From Ramazzottius varieornatus (lineage: Eukaryota > Tardigrada > Eutardigrada > Parachela > Ramazzottiidae): a stretch of DNA of 64,000 bases. Positions 54,171 to 64,000 of this stretch are shown in pieces. The stretch is taken from NCBI GenBank assembly GCA_001949185.1, contig BDGG01000001.1:784223-848222 (forward strand), written 5' to 3'. The notes beneath the pieces were generated by a model that was not told the origin of the DNA, searched no databases, and saw only the letters and a list, made by a program, of their open reading frames with translations. Within the stretch, counting starts at the first letter, position 1. Every line of letters starts with the position of its first letter. The position numbers were made by a program, and so were the translations under genes.

Positions 54171-56340
54171 ATGGCTCATTACGGGCGGAATTATCGGATA
54201 TTATCCCTTTTAATTTGGACTTTCTGCTTGAATGGATTCACCGACGCGGCTCTTCCACCGGCCAGTAGATGCGACAAGATCAAGGTTAAATTCTGCCAGA
54301 ATGTGGGATATACGTTGACCAAGTCGTATGACGATGATTTCCATTATCAACACCAGGTAAGTACTCCGATACTCAAATTCAGTTTGTAAATCCGCGAAAA
54401 TTTTATCTGCCTTCTGTTGCTTCCAAAATTTTTCAAACATTCTTCAGATTATCCGCTCGGTATAAAATAGTTGCTGGAATATTTTGACCGATAAATTGTG
54501 ACTGACCTGCAAAAAGAGAGTCGATATGGATTTTCTTTTGGAAATTGACGAAATTTAAAATTCAGTCGGTCAGAACGGCGTTCCAAAAAACGAACCACCT
54601 GTTTGTTCCTGAATCCAACTCATTCCTTTTGTTCTGTTTTTGTAGAAGGAAGCTGAACAAGCAATCAACGAGTTCCTGCCCTTGGTCCAGTCACAGTGTT
54701 CCCGCCACTTGCCGCTCCTTCTCTGTTCGGTCCACGTTCCCATGTGTTCTCCGGAGCTTGAACACATCGTCCCGGTCTGTCACGAAGTCTGCCACTCGGT
54801 CCGCTCTTCGTGTGAACCTCTCCTCAAGAAATTCCTCCACACGTGGCCGGCCAACCTGAACTGCTCGGGTCTTCCCGAAAAGGATCTGTGCATCCCTCTG
54901 AGAGATGCTGAAACAGTAACGGACCAATTCACCCACCACACCCTTCCCCACATGGCCGATCTCTTCACCACAACGCCTCGCACGAGACCATCCAGAAAAA
55001 CTCCTTCCACAATTCCATACTCCCCCCAACCCGTTCTCTCCTGCCCCCTTTCGCAAATACCCATCGTCACTTCCTCTTCCACACAGACCTGTGTCTCTTT
55101 ATGCGATACAGAAGCTCACTTTACGCCGTTCGAGAAGAGTTTAGTCGAGGTGATCACGGCGGTTTTGACAGCGTTAGGCTTCACTCTGAACATTCTGACT
55201 CTCCTTTCCTTCCTCATCACTCGTTGTTCGCGTTTCGCCTACCCAGAACGACCCATCGTCTACATAGCTTCGTCCTTCGTTTTTTTCTCTCTGGGTTACG
55301 TGGTACGCTTGATCGGCGGAAGAGAAGGTAGCTGTAGCGTGGACCTGCGAGGAAACCTCCATTTGGCGGCACATAGTCACAACCTGACCAACCTGTGCTC
55401 CTTCCAGTTTCTCTTGTCCTTCTACTTCTACAACGCAGCCTGCCTGTGGTGGGTCTGCATGACTGCCTCGTGGTTCCTAACGGCGTGCAAGCGATGGTCG
55501 TCGGAGGCGTTAACCGAGTTTGCTGGGAGATATTACCATGTTTTCGCCTGGGGTATCTCTGCTGTTTTGACGGCAGCTGTCCTACTGTGGAAAAAAGTGG
55601 ACGCTGATGAATTATCAGCAATGTGTTCCGTGGGCTTCACGGATACTTCTTCTGCCCTGGCCTTTGTTATCATTCCATCGTCTTGTTGTCTCTTACTAGG
55701 TGGAGTACTGTCAGTGGCCGGAACCATCAGCGGAATCAAAATACGAAATTCCATCACTTCGTGCGTGACAATCAATGGTCGTTTATCAACTGGACCATGC
55801 GAGCAATCAATTTCCGCCCAATCAAGCAACCGGAACGTCTCACGATCGTCCACCGAAAGAATCGACCGCATAATATGGAAGATGTCCCTGTTTTCTCTCC
55901 TCTTCATCGTCTTTCTGTCAGTTTCGATCGCCTCGAACGCTGTTCTGTACGTCAAGCTGGTGAATTCGAATAGGGAAGAGAATGTATTGGGAGAGTTGTC
56001 AGCGGTTGTCTACGTGAGGCTGCTAACGCCGTTGCTGCTCTGTGTTCTTACTTCCGGATGGCTCTTCACCAGGAAGACTGTGGAGTCGTGGAGGGATTGC
56101 GTGAAGTGTTGGACGAGCAGGTGCTGGAGGAACAGGGAAAAAGACGAGAGAGAAAGGATGCTGACGAAGACGGAGCGGAGGACGGGGACAGTTGCGGAAT
56201 CAACAGTTGTTCCGCTCTTGACCACCTCTTCGCCTTGGACACCGCCACCTTCACGAATGTCCGGCCTGCCCACACCACCAAACACCGTCACGGACAGTGG
56301 AAAGTGGACACATTCATTGGAGGGTTCCGAAAAAGTCTAA
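54171..56340 (+). CDS. FZD4: Frizzled-class Wnt receptor, FZD4-like
   Basis: Seven-TM Wnt receptor of the plasma membrane. Exon 1, 54171-54356, has a signal peptide (ILSLLIWTFCLNGFTDA) and the start of the cysteine-rich domain (CDKIKVKFCQNVGYT); exon 2, 54646-56340, completes it: CSVHVPMCSPELEHIVPVC, VRSSCEPLLKKFLHTWPANLNC. A Pro/Ser/Thr linker, then the 7TM region from CVSLCDTEAHFTPFEKSL; TM landmarks include ERPIVYIASSFVFFSLGYVVRL, the WWVCMTASWFLTACKRW segment and the intracellular KTVESW, the KTxxxW Dishevelled-binding motif right after TM7. The CRD tail resembles FZD4 (CEPVLKEF.FAWPESLNC in vertebrates), so subtype 4 is my best guess; a different Frizzled is possible. The C-tail ends EGSEKV-stop. 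Confidence 0.9.
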
Positions 56341-59231
56341 AAGGTAAGCAGGTCAGCCATTTTCTGAAGACTGCAGACTCCCCCAATCAAGACAGTGGCG
56401 CGCCAAACAGTGTTTCCGGTAGCCATGGCTCCCGCAATTCTGAGCTCTAACCAGTGAAAACAGCGATCGGCTACCGGGAGTTTTTTGCCAGAGTGGTAGC
56501 CGAAGGGCAACCCCAAGGGGAGTGACCATTTGGGCTACCGGAATTTTCTCTGGACTTCCGTGGCCACATAGTCCGGCTACCGCAATTTTTAAACGCGCGC
56601 CACTGAATCAAGAAGTCCAATCGAATGTTCACGTACAGCTTAATTCCTCCGATGACGTAGCAAGGATAAGTGGCGGCGTTACGTCATTCGCGGACTGTAT
56701 GGATTAATTTTTGGGCTGTGGCACCGCCTTGATTTTGAGTGACCAGTGTGATGCAGGGCCGTGCTCAGTAAAACTATGTTGGATTCTTTCCAGGCTTTCG
56801 GATGATCAGATGATCCTGACATTGAGCTTTCGACTTGGAATTCTCATGGTGAAAAGAAAGATTTAAGTGGATAGGATAGAAACTTTTCGGTGGAAGCACG
56901 GTTGAGTAAAGACGTGAAGAGGGTGCTTAGAGGCTAGAGCGCACAGAAATAGCTTTTGATTGCCGCGGCTTGGCTTGAAGATGAAAGATGTGCCGGCAAC
57001 CTCAAGGCAAATAGCAAGATAGACACTTTTAATTGCTATTTTTGGAGGATTTACGGTCTTTTGAAACTGAGTACACCGGAATACGGCCTTAGGTCAAGAT
57101 TGATTTATGTTGCATTTATTGGGCGTTGTCGACATTCTGTGATATCGCCGCTTTTGCTTTCTCCTGATCCGTCCTGAGTGTTCCTTTTGATAGACTATTT
57201 CCAGCTGTTTCTTTCAATTTCACGGCATGATCCTAAGTTTTCTCAATTTTACGGAAAAGCATACTATTGGATTTTCGTGGAAAACAGCAGACAAACGACG
57301 AAATTCGTAGAACTTCCTCACACCTGCATACGTCGAACACTGGGATTACTGTGCAGCGCCGTTCTTCGCGACCTCGAGATTGTCACCTGTGAAAATAAAT
57401 TAAAATGATAAGTCTAGCTTTTGTTGAAGGTGCTATTCGATAGATTCATATTCAAACTGGAGATTGTCGAATGTCTGCGGAAGTAGAGCATTGAGGAAGA
57501 GTATGATGAGGAGAAAGGTTTCACAGCAGATAATCGTTCGTTTGTTTTCCCGGTGTAAAGGTAAACAAGTATCGCTTCATCTTTGGACTTGTTTGATCAG
57601 GTTGCGATAAAATGAAGAGAGAATATTAACATCAAACAGTGCAAGTGTATCAATAAAGCTGGGCCGGAAAATGCATTCAACAAGTGTCGCAGTTATTCCG
57701 TGTGTACCATTCACGAGGGCTAAACAAACATGGAGAGCCGGCTAACGGGCCACGAAAATAACCGCTTGTCTATTCATACCGTGCGTTCGCGTTCAACACT
57801 TTACACTTTCCATGTGAATATTCCAACCTCGATTGTCCACTGAATCGATAAACCACTTGTTGCAGGTCCGCAAGTATTTCCTCAAAAATGTGTTATGCAT
57901 TTGTGTTTTGCATTTTCGCACGTTCCTACGAGAGGCGCCTAGCATCGACGCTGTCATGCCAATTGACAGAAAGAGCATACTTCTCCGTTAAGTCCAACCC
58001 ACCAAATTGGTTTGGTCTTCGCTGAACATCGGATTCGGTGGTTTAGAGAGAGCGGTTATTTTCATTAATATCGAGTTTTAGCGGAAATTAAAGCCTAAAG
58101 CAGACGGATTCGCACGGCCTCCTTTCTACAGTTATGACGAACATGGTAGAGAATAACCTGATTCTGGTAAATCAGTGAGATACAGAAAAGCTTCAACTCT
58201 GTATTTTTCGGGAATGGCGATGGAAAACAATTATCGTGTTTATTTTTCTGTAAAGCTGAACTTCCGGTTAATTTGGGGAGGAAAGGTATTTATGATGAGA
58301 GCTTCGAGCCTGCTCATCTGTCCACAAGAGTATCTGGCCGCAAAGTCAAGTAGCCTTGCCGACATCCACTTGACTTGGCTACAATGGCAGGCGTCCAAAA
58401 CTGGCCAGCATAACATGCCCATCTGCCCTGACATGGAGATACTCTCCTTGAGAAAGTTGAGAAATGAATATAACAGTCACTGAAAACTGGAGTGGTCTTC
58501 GTGAGGCTACAGTGGAAAGTTTCGAGGAAGGGTGCATTTTGCTCGGTCAAATTTATGAGTATTGTCTGGAACTCACGACACGATCTGGACTACCAGACGC
58601 GACCTCCGCGAGCGCTGGGCTGCAGAATGGAAACTTAAGCTCCAACACGGAAGATAATTAATCCATTTAGCATACAGTACTTGAGAAACCATATGAAAGT
58701 CGGATGAACATTATTATTTAGATTAGGTTATCGAATTTCTTGAGTGCATTGTAATCTTGAAGGTAAACACGAGCCTCCAACACGGAAGTGGTCGACTGGT
58801 CTTTCGACTAACGCATAGGAACGCCTTACTAAGGCTTACTTCGTAAAGAAGTTATCACAATTGTCCGAGCTAAAAATATCAAGTCGGGAACTGTCAAGAG
58901 CAGGCTCGACAGGAATGGGGTGAACGAGCTTCAACGGGGGTCAGGTGCGATGTTATGAGGGGAAAAAGCGCCATCTGTAGTTACGAGGTAGGGTCCTGGT
59001 AATGTTATATGGCACACAGGGTGTAATACGGTTACTCACGTAGTGTAATACCAAGTAGTGTCATGTCATGTTGTTGTGGGATTAACCGGGTTATCCAGCT
59101 TGGGGGAATTTCCACAATCTGCTCCACGCTGCGCACTTGCTTCCATGCTTTATAGCTTGAATTCAGATGGTCGAAGACTCAAAGTTGAAGGTTACGGACT
59201 TTGATCGTCTCGGAGCACAGGTCAGTTCATC
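56341..59231. other. Large intergenic gap
   Basis: Almost 2.9 kb with only short, overlapping ORFs (for example 56956-57177, 58175-58483) lacking domains or splice-supported continuations. GGCTACCG words recur at 56460-56590. No gene seen; the 3' end contains the P450 promoter. Confidence 0.4.
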
Positions 59232-62128
59232 ATGGACGCGAAGTCATACTTGGACCAGAAGTCGCACCATACACTGCACGATCTCAGCAAAGTTAGCGCC
59301 GTGGAGCAAATACTGAACAAGATGGCTCCCTTTACGTATCCCGTCGTTGCTGCATTTGTCCTCTTTCTGTGTGGAGTAGCAGCATGGCTAGTGTACTATC
59401 GCTGGAAAAATCGAAGCTTTCCACCTGGACCGATCGGTGAGATAATAAACATGAATATTCATTTGTATTCAACTTGCATGTCGCCGCATGTACATGCGTA
59501 CTTCCGGTGTGTAGTGTGTCCGCGGACTGCTGTGCGCAGGTGGATGAATTCATCTTTGTGTCTGTTGCACGTACCTGGGTACTTCCGGTCTGTAGGCTGT
59601 TCATGGCTTATTGTGAGCAGGTGGACAGAAGGCTTTGTTTTTCTTCGTCGTAGGTTTGCCTTTCCTTGGCTACCTACCTTTCCTGGGTGGTTACCTTCCA
59701 GAGAAGTTCGCTAGGCTTTCAGCAACTCATGGAGATGTGATGACGGTACAGCTGGGGAAGAAACAAGCGGTCGTCTTGGGAAGCTTGGATGCTCTGCGAG
59801 CTGCTTTCGTCGATCAAGCTACCGTCTTCAGCGGACGCGGTGACGTCTTTCTTCTTCGAGAGTTGTGGGATGGCAATGGCGGTATGTTGATTCTTTCTGG
59901 ATGACCAGCGTTATTCCATCGTGTTTGTGCTGTTTAACGTTGACAAGGTGGAGGAATTTTGAATCGTTTTAGGAATTTTGATGAGCGAGGGAGCCAAATG
60001 GAACTCGCTTCGCTCCTTCACCATTGCCAACCTGAAACTCAACGACGCAATGGATGCTATCAAAGCAGAAACAATGGAGGTGATCAGTGTGTTGAAAACT
60101 CATCTGGCCGCAGGGGATATGCCGCAGGATTCTCGTAAGATTGCATCGAGAATATATGTAATAATATTCCACCGAAAAGGAAAATGATTGCAGACCAATC
60201 TGTCTGATCTCTGGTGTCGGTTTTACTTTTAGGAAGTTTTCTAATGCAAGTTGTCGCCAATGTGGGTTGTCACTGGACTTTGGGACAACGTGTACCATAC
60301 GTTGACCAAACATTCCAAGCCTACTTGGCAAACTTCCGTAAAGTGGCCGACCTGATGCACCATTGCAGCAGCTCGGCACTGGTTCCCTCTTTGAATCCGG
60401 TCTCCTCCAAAACTCCACAGATGGCCAAACTTGAGAAGGAATTCCAGGTGCGAAATATAAATTTCTTCCGACTCTTTGTTCAGCTAATTCGTTTGCTGAA
60501 TTCCCGAAATCTGTCCGCTCGGCTTGCATCATGCACCCACGTACACCGACTCGTACATTTTCTGCGAGGCAGGTGTATGCAGGAGGGCGCGGAGCCTGAC
60601 CACTTGGCATTCCCTTGGCTAGTATAATTTTCAATCACGAATATTTCTGTAGGATAAAATTGACTATATTCGCACCCTGATGCTGGCTTCGCTGAAGCAC
60701 AATAAGCCGAATTTCGCGGGAGACTTCTTGGCCAAGAGCAAGGATAAGACAGACCGCGAGAGTTCCCTCTACACTGGTAAGCCATTTGTGCCCAAAGTTG
60801 TGTAATCTCTTTGGGAAAATCCGAAAGCGCGATGGGTTGCAAAAGCCTTACTATCTGTCTTTTGTATGAACCTTAGAAAGGGAGCTGGTGATGGTTCTGA
60901 ACGATCTGTGGGGCGCCTCAACCGAAGCCGGCACTTCCCTGCTGCAGTGGGCTGTCTTCTACATGATCAAGTACCCCACGATCCAGCGCACCGTCCAAGA
61001 GGAGCTCGACCGTGTTATAGGAGCACCCAAAGGTGGAATAATCGTCGACGCTGATAAAGGTAAGAGTGACGAGAACTATTAGGAGCCCGATAAATAGACT
61101 CGATAAGAACGTTTTCTAAGTGGCGCACGCTTCCAGCCAGTGTTACCGTTAATGTGCGCCACTTGGAAAATACAGTCTTGTCGAGCTTGTTTCGCGAGCA
61201 TCTAATTCGAAAAGTGGACGAGATTTGTCCAGGAAAATGACAGTTGCTGCGGTTTCTTCTGATATGGCGTTTTCTTTGCAGTTCAACTGCCGTATACAAT
61301 GGCCACTCTCCAAGAAATCGAGCGATGTGCTTCGGTCTCGCCTTTCGGCGTTCTCCGATGCAACACAGAAGCGACAGACCTCCGTGGCTACACCATTCCG
61401 CCTCGCACTCTGATTATTCCCAACCTGTGGCAGATCCACCATGACAAGGCCAACTGGGAAGATCCGACAACGTTCCAGCCAGAACGCTTCCTGGATGCCA
61501 AGAGGAACGTGACTCGACCTCCTTACCTCGTCCCGTTCTCCATCGGTAAGTACGAAAAGAAATTGGGAGCATGGCCATCAGACTCGACAAGATTGTTTCC
61601 CAAGTGGCACACGCTTTCTGTCAGTAACGCTGAACATGTGCGCCACTCGGGGAGCCGGCAAAGTCGACAAAATGGCTTTCCCAGGCGGCGCACCTTTGCA
61701 GTACTGTCGACTAGAAGCGTGCGCCACTTCGAAAAAAAAGGCTCTGTCCGCTTTGCTTGTTTTCCCAAGTAACGCACGTGTTCAGTGCTATGTTTCGGAA
61801 GCGTGAGCCACCTTGAAAAGGATCTTCACGGGTTTTTTGTCCTGGCACAAATTTTTCTTTTGAACATGTTGTCAGTCAAGACAGCAGTCACTGACACCGA
61901 AACCTTCTTCTTCTCTCAGGTACTCGAGCTTGTCCGTTCCAGAACGTGGCCGAGTCCATGCTGTTCTCTTTCTTCGCCAACTTGCTTCATTGCTTCACCC
62001 TGGACACTCCAGCCGGACAGACTCTTCTAACCGAAAGTGATCGTATCTCAGCCTTGACTGATCGTCCCAAGGACTTCCAGTTTGTGGTTAAGGCTCGTTA
62101 TGAACAACTTTTGCCTGGCTCAAACTGA
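59232..62128 (+). CDS. Clan-2 cytochrome P450 (CYP2-like)
   Basis: Haem monooxygenase of the ER. Eight exons, all in phase: 59232-59441, about 59653-59881, 59974-60133, 60233-60447, 60653-60776, 60877-61060, 61281-61549 and 61920-62128. The N-terminal anchor (YPVVAAFVLFLCGVAAWLV) is followed by the proline hinge PPGPIG|LPFLGYL. The I-helix reads LWGASTEAGTSLLQW (the usual AGT-D/E-T is shifted), K-helix LQEIER gives E-x-x-R, the meander has QPERFLD, and the haem loop is PFSIGTRACPFQN: F-x-x-G-x-R-x-C is intact but the Gly two residues after Cys is Phe. Ends QLLPGSN-stop. Introns 6 and 7 carry hairpin repeats. Likely function is oxidation of a hydrophobic endogenous or xenobiotic substrate; the substrate is unknown. 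Confidence 0.9.
61097..61186. repeat. AAGTGGCGCAC hairpin repeat in P450 intron 6
   Basis: Best-preserved copy. Left arm GACTCGATAAGA..TTTCTAAGTGGCGCAC, right arm GTGCGCCACTTGGAAAATA..CTTGTCGAG. Arms of about 35 nt around a loop containing CCAGCCAGTGTTACCG. Confidence 0.85.
61581..61820. repeat. Three consecutive AAGTGGCGCAC hairpin repeats in P450 intron 7
   Basis: Unit 1, 61581-61650: GACTCGACAAGATTG...CCAAGTGGCACACGC and ATGTGCGCCACTCGG. Unit 2, 61671-61740: GTCGACAAAATGG..CCAGGCGGCGCACC and GCGTGCGCCACTTCG. Unit 3, 61758-61820: TTTTCCCAAGTAACGCACGTG and AAGCGTGAGCCACCTTG. The units diverge from one another, so they are not a fresh tandem duplication. Confidence 0.8.
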
Positions 62129-62451
62129 GCGTTGTTTCTCGGTTCAAATCCTGTCTGGTACATTCAGTCTCTCGTTTCCAACACATTGCCGAGGTATGTC
62201 TTGCGCCTTCCTCACCGCTCACTGAGAGACAAATGATGTCTTCCATGTCATTTGAGTTTCCCCAAAGTAATCTCGCACCTCTTAGTGTCCTCATCCGTGA
62301 TTTTCAGATTTCTTATTTTTATATCAAACAATTTCAGACTCCTTGTCCATTTTTTCCTGATGTTTGTCACGTGGCAATAAATTTCGGAAAATCCAACAAA
62401 AGGTGTGAAATTGGAATGTAAGTCGTTAACTGTTGGCTTGCTTCTTCGAAA
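62129..62451. other. Spacer between P450 and the terminal gene
   Basis: P450 3' UTR and promoter of the next gene; GGCAATAAATTTCGG near 62372 has an AATAAA hexamer that could be the P450 poly(A) signal. Nothing else. Confidence 0.35.
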
Positions 62452-64000
62452 ATGGCCAAAAGTTCTGCTTCAGCCACCAGTCTGTCGCCGAACGACAAAA
62501 CCGCTTCAAAGCTCTCCTCCAAAGCTGGTCTACTCGGCACTGGTCTTTTCAGCGGCAACAACGCCACGAAGAACGCAACCAGCGCCACCTTCTCCACCGC
62601 CCCACTCCCGGCTGTCCAATCTCTCCCTTTACTTCCTCACGAATCAGCTCTGGAACGAGCGAAGTCTGATGCCCTGAAGTATCTGGAGAACTTTCAAGCC
62701 AACAAGGCCAAACTGCTGGACGCGGTATTCACCAAAGCGTCCTTGTATGCTCGGGTGGACGAAGAAGAAGAGAACGACGAGGACCGCTATATTGACTCGT
62801 TGGTACCATTCCCGGAAGAACTACCACCGCTCTATGCTGTGCTGGTCCATCGGCTGGAACACGACGCCAATTTCGACCGTTTGATTCCTTTTGTACTACG
62901 AAGAGTAAGTTGCGACGCGCAAATATGAACTGAGCCACATCGTTGCTCTGAGTGGCGCACATTTTCGTTGTTATTGGCCGAGACCGTGCGCCACTTATAA
63001 AGACGATCTGGGCGACTTCGCTTGCCGACTTACACTATCAACGATTGATTTTGTATTATTTCTAATCTGAGTTCGTCATGGAAGTAATGTTTGTAGTCAG
63101 TTCATCTTGTAGTTGTTTGAGTTTGGGAACGAGTACCTTTTCATCGAGTACATTTGGCAACGTATCCAAGCGCGCGATACCCAAGTGGAGCAAGTCTGCT
63201 ACGAGAACGCCGTTGTCCTGGTCGAAGCCACCGCCGAGTACGTTGACGTCAACCACCGAATCGACAAGTTCCGCGATGACGTCGTCACCCTCGACGACCG
63301 CGAAGTGTATGACAACCAGCTGAAGAATATCCGATCAGCCAAGAAAGCTACCCAGACCACCAGCATTATCCTGCAGAATGTGGCTACGTTGATCGAGAGG
63401 ATCAGTGCCGTCCGGCCGACGTTGCAGCACTACGACGACGCGCTGCCTGCAGCTGCCCGCGGCGAGATGGTCAAGGCCTTGCGACACCTGACGTTGGCCG
63501 AAGAGAAGAGCCAACATTTACCGGCCAACATCAGCTTTGTCAAGTGGCTGGCCGAGGCCATTACCGACACGAAGCAACGCTTGATTGTTGCGTCGCTTCA
63601 AGGTACAAAGACCCATGTAAGGAAGACAGACACCTTCTCCCTTAACTGACAAGTCCTCTTGGCCAATGTTATCCAGTTGAACAGGGTCTTGTCGCTTGGT
63701 AGGCGTCACGAAAACGCTGGAGACCCTACGGACACAAAATAGCCAAGTGGGCTACGTGACCTTGCGCAATATCTGCCGAACCAGAGGCATCTTCGTGGCC
63801 CCCTACCATGTCCGCGAAGGGGCCAAGGCTACCGTCCCCATCGACGTCATTGCAGCCGGCAAGACTACCATCCAGCAGAACATGAATATTCGACCGCTCT
63901 TACGCTACCGACATGTCGTCCAGACCTTGATCAACGAAACGCGGGGATTGGACTCGGCTAGGGTTGCCTCGACCCGGGGTCACTTACGTAAGAAACCCTT
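62452..64000 (+). CDS. Uncharacterised helical protein, 3' end beyond the window
   Basis: Not recognised. Exon 1, 62452-62905: MAKSSASATSLSPNDKTASK, a Ser/Ala/Thr-rich low-complexity start, then helical ALERAKSDALKYLENFQANKAKLL and acidic VDEEEENDEDRYIDSLVPFPEELPPLY, ending FVLRR|GTAAGT. Exon 2, 63113 to about 63602: LFEFGNEYLFIEYIWQRIQARD...VNHRIDKFRDDVVTLDDREVYDNQ, rich in helices. Exon 3 from about 63694: GVTKTLETLRTQNSQVGYVTLRNICRTRGIF...INETRGLDSA. The next residues come from a 23-nt MITE end (63959-63981), after which CACTTAC|GTAAGA could be a donor. From 63278 on the sequence is the near-identical partner of 50213-50886. Probably an intact cytosolic protein, function unknown. Confidence 0.7.
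62949..62998. repeat. AAGTGGCGCAC hairpin repeat in intron 1 of the terminal gene
   Basis: TGAGTGGCGCACATTTTCG ... GACCGTGCGCCACTTATA; 13-nt core arms around about 20 nt. Same family as the copies in the P450 introns. Confidence 0.8.
63959..63981. mobile_element. 23-nt remnant of the hAT-like MITE end
   Basis: TAGGGTTGCCTCGACCCGGGGTC directly follows GACTCGGC, the same target octamer that flanks the complete element at 49640-50204 (reverse orientation). Beyond it, CACTTACGTAAGAAACCCTT aligns with the far flank of the other copy (17 of 20 positions). Confidence 0.75.

Noticed and set aside
1-64000. CRISPR arrays, operons, bacterial or phage genes
   Set aside because: No regularly spaced direct repeats; genes have spliceosomal introns and animal families throughout.

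Overview
The window is nuclear DNA of a multicellular animal. Its genes are split by short GT-AG introns (about 45-400 bp) and are recognisably metazoan: PDE1, PIGW, a FAM43 PTB protein, peritrophin-type chitin-binding secreted proteins, CATSPER2, a Frizzled receptor and a clan-2 cytochrome P450. Chitin-binding modules plus a compact, intron-rich layout point to an invertebrate, probably an ecdysozoan. A tardigrade would fit but is not proven by anything seen here.

Layout. 0.1-1.7 kb: 3' part of a PDE1-type phosphodiesterase with a MITE in its last intron. 3.4-5.6 kb: complete six-exon PIGW (GPI-anchor inositol acyltransferase). 5.6-10.9 kb: gene-poor DNA with two MITE families. 10.9-12.0 kb (minus): FAM43 homologue with an apparent GC-AG intron. 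14.0 kb: 58-bp perfect inverted repeat. 14.4-15.3 kb: unresolved small gene. 15.9-19.9 kb: two tandem paralogues of secreted chitin-binding proteins. 20.3-21.3 kb: decaying DXD-type glycosyltransferase. 21.5-21.9 kb: small unknown gene. 22.2-24.3 kb: complete CATSPER2 channel.

25-33 kb is a transposon graveyard: a hAT-like MITE, a full-length but mutated Tc1/mariner, a broken MULE transposase beside a C48/Ulp1-like protease ORF (minus), and a broken P-element/THAP9-type transposase (plus). 33.8-36.8 kb: unknown multi-pass membrane protein with an internal repeat. 37-43 kb: fold-back repeats and MITEs, including a ~310-bp palindrome of GTAGCCA/TGGCTAC units and a transposon nested inside another. 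43.0-43.6 kb (minus): small secreted/single-pass membrane protein. 44-48 kb: BED-type zinc-finger ORF followed by a multi-exon transposase-like gene with two in-frame stops and a frameshift.

49.6-50.9 kb (minus) and 63.3-64.0 kb (plus) carry near-identical inverted copies of the 3' part of the gene that starts at 62.45 kb. A hAT-like MITE lies in one copy, and a 23-nt piece of its terminus lies at the same site in the other. Between them are a small membrane-protein exon, an unknown membrane-anchored gene (52.0-53.3 kb), a Frizzled receptor (54.2-56.3 kb) and an eight-exon P450 (59.2-62.1 kb) whose introns hold several copies of a short hairpin repeat built on AAGTGGCGCAC/GTGCGCCACTT.

The genes do not form a pathway; this looks like an ordinary chromosome arm. 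The most unusual content is the repeat biology: dispersed intronic hairpins, long perfect palindromes, the nested element and the duplicated gene fragment. Exon limits were placed by hand from GT-AG signals and reading frame; homology calls are from remembered family features, not a database search.
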